NCBI RefSeq assembly: GCF_030272615.1
Contig: NC_081410.1
Coordinates: forward strand, 117,745,140-117,809,139
DNA: 64,000 nt
Reading direction: 5' to 3'
DNA from: Cryptomeria japonica
Lineage: Eukaryota; Streptophyta; Pinopsida; Cupressales; Cupressaceae
Position 1 is the first letter of the stretch, and each line of letters begins with the position of its first letter. Shown one piece after another: positions 57,720-64,000 of the stretch. The notes beneath the pieces were generated by a model. It was not told the DNA's origin, made no database searches, and saw only the letters and a program-made list of their open reading frames with translations. The translations under genes were made by a program, and so were the position numbers.

Positions 57720-58957
57720 CCAAAGCCATTAGGTTGTGTCACAAACCTTTTCGTCAATATTTTAATTAGGTTTAGACTCAGTTTTGTACCCACCTGGTAC
57801 CATAACTCTTTTGCTAGGAGGTAATTGGAACAAATCTTGTGTCATTTCTTTCAATTGTTTTTGTTTTAATAATTCATTGCTTCAACCCACTCATCTTTTT
57901 CTTGAGATTGTAAAGCTTTGTGGTTCTTTGTAGGAGGCAATTGGACCAAATCTTGTGCCATTTCTTTTGATTGTTTTTGTTTGCTAAATTATTGCTTCAA
58001 CCCATTCATCTTCTTCTTGAGCTTGTAAAGCTTGCGATTCTTTATTTTTCATGATTTGAGTCATCAAGACATAAGTCACTTTTGATTGTGATTTTGTTGT
58101 CATTTTCTTAAAATTAGAGTTCAATATAAGAGTTGATGGATGATTTTGTTTGTCCCCTTTGATATTTTTGATTTTTTCTTAATTCCCTTACTCAAGGATT
58201 CAGGTCTTTTTCTTCAAGTTCATTGATTACAATTCTATTTTCCTTCATATATTCTTCTTCGTTAAATCAGATCCGCAATTATCACCAGCTCCTTTCCTGT
58301 TAAATCGTACAATCTATATGTATTATTGTTTGATCTGCAATTAAAATGAATTTTATGCCTTTACCTTCTTACTTAGATCCTTTTTTATTTTTGCATGTGT
58401 GCATAGGCAACACATCCAAACAACCTCAAATGATTAACTTTTGGCTTTAATTTAGATCAGGACTATTTAATAGTCACTCCTTTAACTAGTTTTGTAAGAC
58501 ACCTATTTAGAAGATAGAAAATTGTAAATATTGCTTTATTCTTTACATTCATCATACTCCTTGTCATATAGACAATGGTTCTATTCTTCCTTTTCACAAT
58601 TTCGTTTTGTTGTGGAATGTAGGAAGCAGCGATCTCTCTTGTTTGCATTGTTTTTAACACAAATCTAAAGGCTGGTTTGATTTGTACTCACGTCCATTAT
58701 ATGACTTGATTACTTTGATGGAGTTAGCATTTTTCAACCATCCTCTTAAAATCTACAAACTTCTCATTTTTTAAATTTGTTTTGAGGCCAAACAATATAC
58801 TCAAGAAGGTTAGGAAATACTTTTTGTCCAAAGAACGTCTTTCCATGGTACCACATAAAGAAGTATGAATTATCTCAAGAGCGTGTATAACTCGTCTTGA
58901 TTTACCAATTGAAAAACGAGTTCTATAATAATCAAACTGAAACAAAATGATATACAT
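57720..58957 (-). pseudogene. Ty1/copia integrase remnant in the putative first intron
   Basis: Minus frame 58957-58463 reads an integrase core start (VIHALEIIHTSLCGTMERRS, KYFLTF) and then ASYIPQQNEIVKRKNRTIV. Below 58450 comes the segment HLRLFGCVAYAHMQK with many stops. From about 58030 to 57810 two copies of a linker segment (EDEWVEAM-like, then QDLFQLPP) form a 116-base tandem duplication (57816 and 57932). It is old and fragmented. Confidence 0.75.
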
Positions 58958-59099
58958 GTTCCTTTCAACAGAATACAGCCATAGATTTGCACATATAATT
59001 TATTAACATCATTGATGAGAATGAATGCATTACATATAGAGGTTAATAGGAAGTAATTTGACCTTCAAATTGATGAATCATACAGTGAACTGCTGTTGA

Positions 59100-61330
59100 T
59101 TGTCTTTGCCAAATAGATAGACTAATCTGCTCCTCCTCTCAGACGTGTACTCTCAATTTTTCTTCTACAGTCATGTCCAGTAGTTGTGATATAATCATTG
59201 TAGGCTGGGATAACACCAATTCCACTCTATATGGTTGGAAACTCTAATTGAATAGCTGTTTGAAGCTTACAAAAGCTTGTATAGGCTTAGCTGTAGGAAC
59301 AACTGATGATATATAGTGGAGTCAAGAGTGTCTAGATTTTGGAAGGTATTCCCTTTAATAATTGCATCGGCTAGATGCGCAGATTGCGGCACTGGTGACT
59401 CACTTCCAGTGATCCTCCTTTAGTCTCAAATCCCTGCTGGACTTGTGGTGGCCTGCAAACTGGAAGGACTACCCAATATATAACATAATCTGCCTCAAAT
59501 TTGTCATATATTCCATACCTTTTGGGTACCAATATGTCCAACTTGTTGGTAATCAGTCACAAGAATCTCTCCAAACAATCAATTAAGATTTGCTTGCAAC
59601 TAATATTGGAAATAAATTTCAAACTAACTCTTCAAACATGGCCACGAACTAATGAAAATATCATTTCAATACTTCAACACAAATCTACACGAATTCCAAA
59701 TATGAAGCACACCCACGAATCCTGCGTGAATCCACTACAAATTGGCTAGGAGGGTTTTCATTCTCGGTACCAATCTTTTTTGTACGGTTTTGTTCCTAGG
59801 GTACAAGTTGAACAAGCTCAATCACGATAGTGGGATTTAAAAAATGAAAATGCGAAGAATGAACTTTCTCACCTCCTTTTTTCCCTTTTATACATTTTTC
59901 AAAAATAATTAAATATTATTTCTTATAATATTTTATTTTTCCTGCGAAAGAGACTTTATAATTTAACTTCATATTTTGGGCTCTATAATGAAAGTCACTT
60001 TTTAATTAAATTGTTCAATTTAATAAAAAAAATTGATTAAATATAAGCCATCCAAAAAATGATTTTATTTAGACACTTAATATTAATTAATTAATAATTA
60101 TTCCCATTTTACATCCCAAATAGTCCATAGGAATTAAAATAGGCTAGAGTCTCTGCCAATCACTAAGTTTATGAAGGGTATAATTTAACTTCATATTTTG
60201 GGCTCTATAATGAAAGTCACTTTTTAATTAAATTGTTCAATTTAATTAAAAAAAATGATTAAATATAAGCCATCCAAAAAATGATTTTATTTAGACACTT
60301 AATATTAATTAATTAATAATTATTCCCATTTTACATCCCAAATAGTCCATAGGAATTAAAATAGGCTAGAGTCTCTGCCAATCACTAAGTTTATGAAGGG
60401 TAATTTACAGTCCTCCCTCCCCAAAACTACTTGCCTCGAGCAATTGTAGATTTGGATGTTGTAGTATTTGTTCTCCTTCCCAAAGGGCATGGAATTCTTT
60501 CCAATGAACCAAATATTCTTTAATGTTTCTATTTCTTAATTTTCTCTCCCATTCAACTACAATAGCCTTTGGTACCAAAATTAATTTACCTTCCTCATCA
60601 AATGGTGGTAGTTTAGGAGGGGTAAATATGATGTCCAAATGCTTTTATGAGGCACAAAATATGAAACATTTTGTGGATCTTGTTGTTCTGTAGCTGTTCT
60701 AACTCATAAGCAACCTCGCCTGTCTTCCTCACTATCCTATAGGGTCCATAAAATTGTTGGTTTCAGCTTCTATGCTTCACTCTTCTTCAAGGAGAACTAC
60801 CTATAAGATTGTAATCGCAAGAAAACTAAGTCGTCAATCTCAAAAGATCTCTCTATCTTGTGTCAATTGCATAAATCTTTTTTTGATTTTGAGCTTGTTG
60901 GAGATTTTCCTTAAGTGACTTTAGGATGTTTTAGCTCTCTTGGACCCAATCCTTGGCCTTTTGAAGACTCTTTCACCAATGATCAAATCCACAAAACATG
61001 CGACATCATACTCATACAATGCTCTAAATGGAGTTATGTCTATGAACATGTGGTATGTGGTATTGTAACAATGCTCATCCAAATTTAACCACCTAGTCCA
61101 AACTTTTTTTTGTCGTGTGCTACATAGTTCCTCAAATATCTCTCTACCCACTTATTGGCAATCTTAGTTTGCTCATCTGTTTGTGGGTGGTAGCTAGTGC
61201 TTGGAGTCAACTCCGTACCTGTCAATCTGAAAAACCCTTGCCAAAACATTCTGAGAAACTGGCTATCTCGATCACTAACAATGTTCTTGGGAGATCATGG
61301 ATTTTGAACACCTCTCATAAAAAACTATTC
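59100..61330 (-). pseudogene. Ty3/gypsy chromovirus remnant: integrase end, chromodomain-like tail, 3' LTR
   Basis: Minus-strand integrase core (VSDRDSQFLRMFW, ELTPSTSYHPQTDEQTK, about 61300-61160) is followed by NTTYHMFIDITPFRALYEYD (61090-61000) and a C-terminal tail with REIKEYLVHWKEF-like and WEGEQILQHPNLQLLE segments (60638-60405), typical of the chromodomain end of chromoviruses. A PPT (GGGGAGGGAGGAC, plus 60410-60422) and TGTAAATTACCC mark the start of the 3' LTR at 60409. A minus-strand TATA box (TATAAAA, plus 59886-59892) fits the LTR promoter. The lower LTR end (about 59100) is estimated. Stops and shifts are frequent. Confidence 0.75.
59961..60404. repeat. 222-bp tandem duplication in the chromovirus LTR (U3)
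   Basis: ATTTAACTTCATATTTTGGG occurs at 59961 and 60183; the two 222-base copies are nearly identical and adjacent. It lies upstream (minus strand) of the TATA box, where duplicated enhancer-like segments are common in LTRs. Confidence 0.9.
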
Positions 61331-62219
61331 GGCAATTTTAGTTGCCTTAAACTCGAAAGATATAGTGTAGAAGTGGGCTTATTCTATCCACCATGAAAAA
61401 GATGCAATCCTTACATTGTAGAGGTCCTTGAACGACCCTAGAAAACACTATAAAGATAATAAATAATAAGTACATATTGTATAGATTAGGTTGGGTTTTT
61501 ATTTACAAAGAGCTTCCCCTTCTAATTTGAAGAACAGTTCCACTACGTATTTGTTTCATTTTGTGTTGCACCAGAAGGTGCAAATTAAAATGCTAATAAA
61601 CTATAGTGCAAGACTACACCCACAGGGTATGAAAAAGTGCCAAGTTCGAACATTTCCTTACATGATATAGGTCAAAGATTGCAATGGATTTTACTCTTAA
61701 TCTAGAAAGATTGCAATGGATTTTACTTTTATATATCTATTCGTATAGTTTGGATGGACTGTTCGTAAGTCTTCATTTCCACTTTGGATCTTTAGCCCAT
61801 TCTTACTCATTGCTACCTATTTGATCAAATTTATTGTGCAAGTCTTCAGCAAATTTGCTTGCAATCTGAGTTAGTATTTAACCCTCAATGGCCTTGTTTG
61901 ACTTTTGTCTGTTGTGTTCATAGGAATTATTGGACTACATCCAATGATTAGCCATTGAAGTTCTTGGTCGTCTTCTGAAGTGCCATAAGGCTTTTTTGTG
62001 ATTTTAAATTATTTCTAATTTAATTGAGGGAAACAAAGGAATCTGATTGGAGACTAAGAAGTTAAGTTCTCTGTAGTTATAATCACTGAAGCATAGATTC
62101 TTTTGAAAAAAATAGGATTGCTAGGGCTTTTGTATCAACAATGTCTATTTGGTTACTAAATATGATCTTTAATAGAGATATCTGATCATATGCTTTTTAA
62201 TTTAATTCTGTCTCTGCAG
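61331..62219 (+). other. Remainder of the putative first intron
   Basis: No other gene seen. The stretch ends in a T-rich tract and TCTCTGCAG before the coding exon. Confidence 0.5.
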
Positions 62220-62221
62220 AT

Positions 62222-63675
62222 ATGTTTGAAACTCGAAATTCCAGCTTATACCCTTTGCATCGTTGCAAAACTCTGCACATAGTATGTCTTATGTTATATG
62301 CTGGTAATTCAGTCTACAAGAGACATATGTGATAAATGAAGAAACTCTCTAGAATCAACGGAAGATATCTGTTTTTTATTAACTGATGTGGATTCACTAT
62401 TTTATAAAGGTAAGGCATGCACAAGGCTACCACAATGTGACTGGAGATATAGACCGGACAGTTTTGTTGTCCCATGAACTAGCTGATGCAAGCCTCACTC
62501 CTTTGGGATGGCAACAGGTACGTGCATTTTATTTAGAGATATTTGAGAGAACTAAATTAGCTCAAGCATCAAAGTGTGAGTGCAAGTTCGACATGCTTTC
62601 CAAGGTTTTGGGAAGCAAGGTAACAGCCTTCATATTTGAGAAAATGTGTATTAATCAACAATTATTTAATAGTTTTCGTCCATATGGTAGTTATCTTTGT
62701 CACTCGTCTTCTCAAAGACAGCTATAAGACACAAGAATATCTTTTCTTCTTAGATAAATATTACTGCAGTTCCAAGATGAATGGCAACCACGTCTGAATT
62801 GCACAACCCACTTTTGTGTTTGTCAAGTATAGTGCAAAATAATTAGTTTAAGACATGGTCTGTCTTCTTACAGACACTAGAGCCTTATCATTTGCATCTC
62901 ATTAAAATATTCCCTTTTATGATGAGCACGGTTCACTTAATTAACATGCCATAGGCAACTTATCTTTTCTATGCTAAGTCTTGTCAGCAGGGTTCGTCAT
63001 CTTTATATCATCTGTATTAAATAAAGTCTTGACAGAAGTCTAAAATATACAATATGTTAAAAATATCGGGAGAGATTCTGTTTGTTTGCATATTGGCGTT
63101 TTATTGGAGTTTAAATTTCCTCTGTGCCCATATATGATGCTTTGAGTCAAAAAAATCTAAGCTACTGTATCCAACAGGTTGATATTCTTCGCAAGCAAGT
63201 GGCAATTATTGGCATTGCTTCTAGGGTTGAGTTGGTTGTGACATCCCCATTGACAAGGTACCAAGATTATTGACACATCAATTTTTCTATTCTTCTTATG
63301 ACTAATTCCTTTGTCGAAGGCCTCACATTCAACCTAAAAGAACCGGTTTTACATGATCTTGAAATGTAGTTTCATAAGGCATACATTTATGTCTGCCAAA
63401 AAGTGAAAGAAATTTTGTCAAATTTCTTATACTATTTAAGGCCACAGTTGGCTTCCTTTTACCTGGATCATTGTCTTTCACACTTTGTACTTTGTGTGAG
63501 TTTTCATCCCAGGACTATACAAACAGCAGTAGGTGTTTTTGGTGGTGGATATTACAATGACAGTGATCCATCTCCCCCATTAATGGTGGCTGGTGCTGGT
63601 AGGAGTGATCGTGCTGCAATTTCAAGTTCAAAATGCCCACCCTTTTTAGCCATGGAATTGTGTCGAGAACGCATG
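62222..63675 (+). CDS. Phosphoglycerate-mutase-like protein, N-terminal 137 residues (gene continues past window)
   Basis: Four exons: 62222-62281, 62410-62517, 63178-63257 and 63513-63675. The junctions use GT donors (GTATGT, GTACGT, GTACCA, GTAAGT) and AG acceptors, and phases agree (0, 0, 2, 0). The start MFETRNSSLYPLHRCKTLHI, then VRHAQGYHNVTGDIDRT, SLTPLGWQQV, ELVVTSPLTRTIQTAVGVFG and CPPFLAMELCRERM follow the plant family of histidine-phosphatase-superfamily proteins annotated as phosphoglycerate mutase-like. RHA at residues 22-24 carries the His phosphorylated in catalysis; the downstream Glu/His catalytic residues lie outside the window. Family members are predicted soluble phosphatases or mutases whose true substrate in plants is not settled. 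No stops or shifts: this is the only intact gene here. The start fits the family's usual N-terminus. Confidence 0.92.
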
Positions 63676-64000
63676 GTAAGTTTAATAAGGTCATTTTAAA
63701 AGTTCTGTATTGTTGGTAGGAAATGATCTCAGAGCTGGCTTTTCTGCTGTTTTGAATAATGTCTCTTTTTTCAAAAGTTAATATTTATTGTATGTAGTTT
63801 CTGGAGTAGATCGTGATTGCAATTTTTATCATCAATGTTTCGGATCACACTCCGTGATCCATCATCAGAATGCAAAAGAGTTCAAGAAGTGAAAAATGAT
63901 GAGCTGCAAACTCAGGTTCCAATATAAAGAATGGGGAGAGGAGGGAATAGGCATGAGGACCAAGGATGATGAAAAGAACCAAAGAACCTCAAAACACCCA
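63676..64000 (+). other. Intron 4 of the phosphoglycerate-mutase-like gene (partial)
   Basis: Begins with GTAAGT after ...CGCATG. No next exon (expected to continue with GVHPCD-like sequence in this family) is visible before the window ends. Confidence 0.7.

Overview
This is an AT-rich, transposon-dominated window from a large plant genome. I infer a gymnosperm, probably a conifer, because it combines an 18-kb Tat-type Ty3/gypsy element with its own antisense gene, several copia families, TE-filled introns and only one recognisable host gene. No bacterial, organellar or ribosomal sequence was seen.

Layout. (1) 1-12615 is a decayed Ty1/copia element (copia A: gag zinc knuckle and protease at 1-641, integrase to RNase H at 10085-12433, 3' LTR to about 12615). 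It is split by about 9.4 kb of foreign DNA (642-10084) that reads on the minus strand. That insert holds LTR-like sequence with a TATA box, an array of a CAAAGACT motif, 84-bp hairpin-bearing tandem repeats, and a broken ORF of about 1,100 codons (8165-4847) of an uncharacterised repeat-associated family. (2) 12616-22649 is mostly non-coding; it has a 39-bp minisatellite, two weak exon candidates near 15.8-16.1 kb and small tandem duplications. (3) 22655-40909 is a complete but inactive Tat-lineage Ty3/gypsy element: LTRs of 1464 and 1444 bp, target duplication ATGAT, PBS, gag-protease-RT-RNaseH-second RNaseH-integrase, PPT. Between integrase and the 3' LTR it carries an antisense gene with a plant-mobile-domain (PMD) protein, a minus-strand TATA box and a plausible intron. 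A TAGCGCAT-type short repeat occurs upstream of both gag (plus strand) and the antisense ORF (minus strand). (4) 40915-50893 holds a hairpin, a solo-LTR-like stretch, tandem duplications, one unidentified coding-like remnant (48480-49260) and simple-sequence tracts. (5) 50894-55532 is a Tork/Tnt1-like copia element (copia B) with one frame broken by eight stops and a truncated 3' LTR that runs into a GA microsatellite. (6) 56769-64000 holds the host gene, a phosphoglycerate-mutase-like protein on the plus strand. Four coding exons are visible at 62222-63675 and the gene continues past the window. A candidate 5' leader exon ends at 56979, which would make the first intron about 5.2 kb, filled by minus-strand remnants of a copia element and a chromovirus.

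Across the TEs most internal stops are TAG or TGA where CAG or CGA would fit, and the CpG-containing short repeats show TpG/CpA variants. Both look like ordinary methylation-driven decay. The most interesting biology is the antisense PMD gene in the Tat element and its symmetry with the sense leader.
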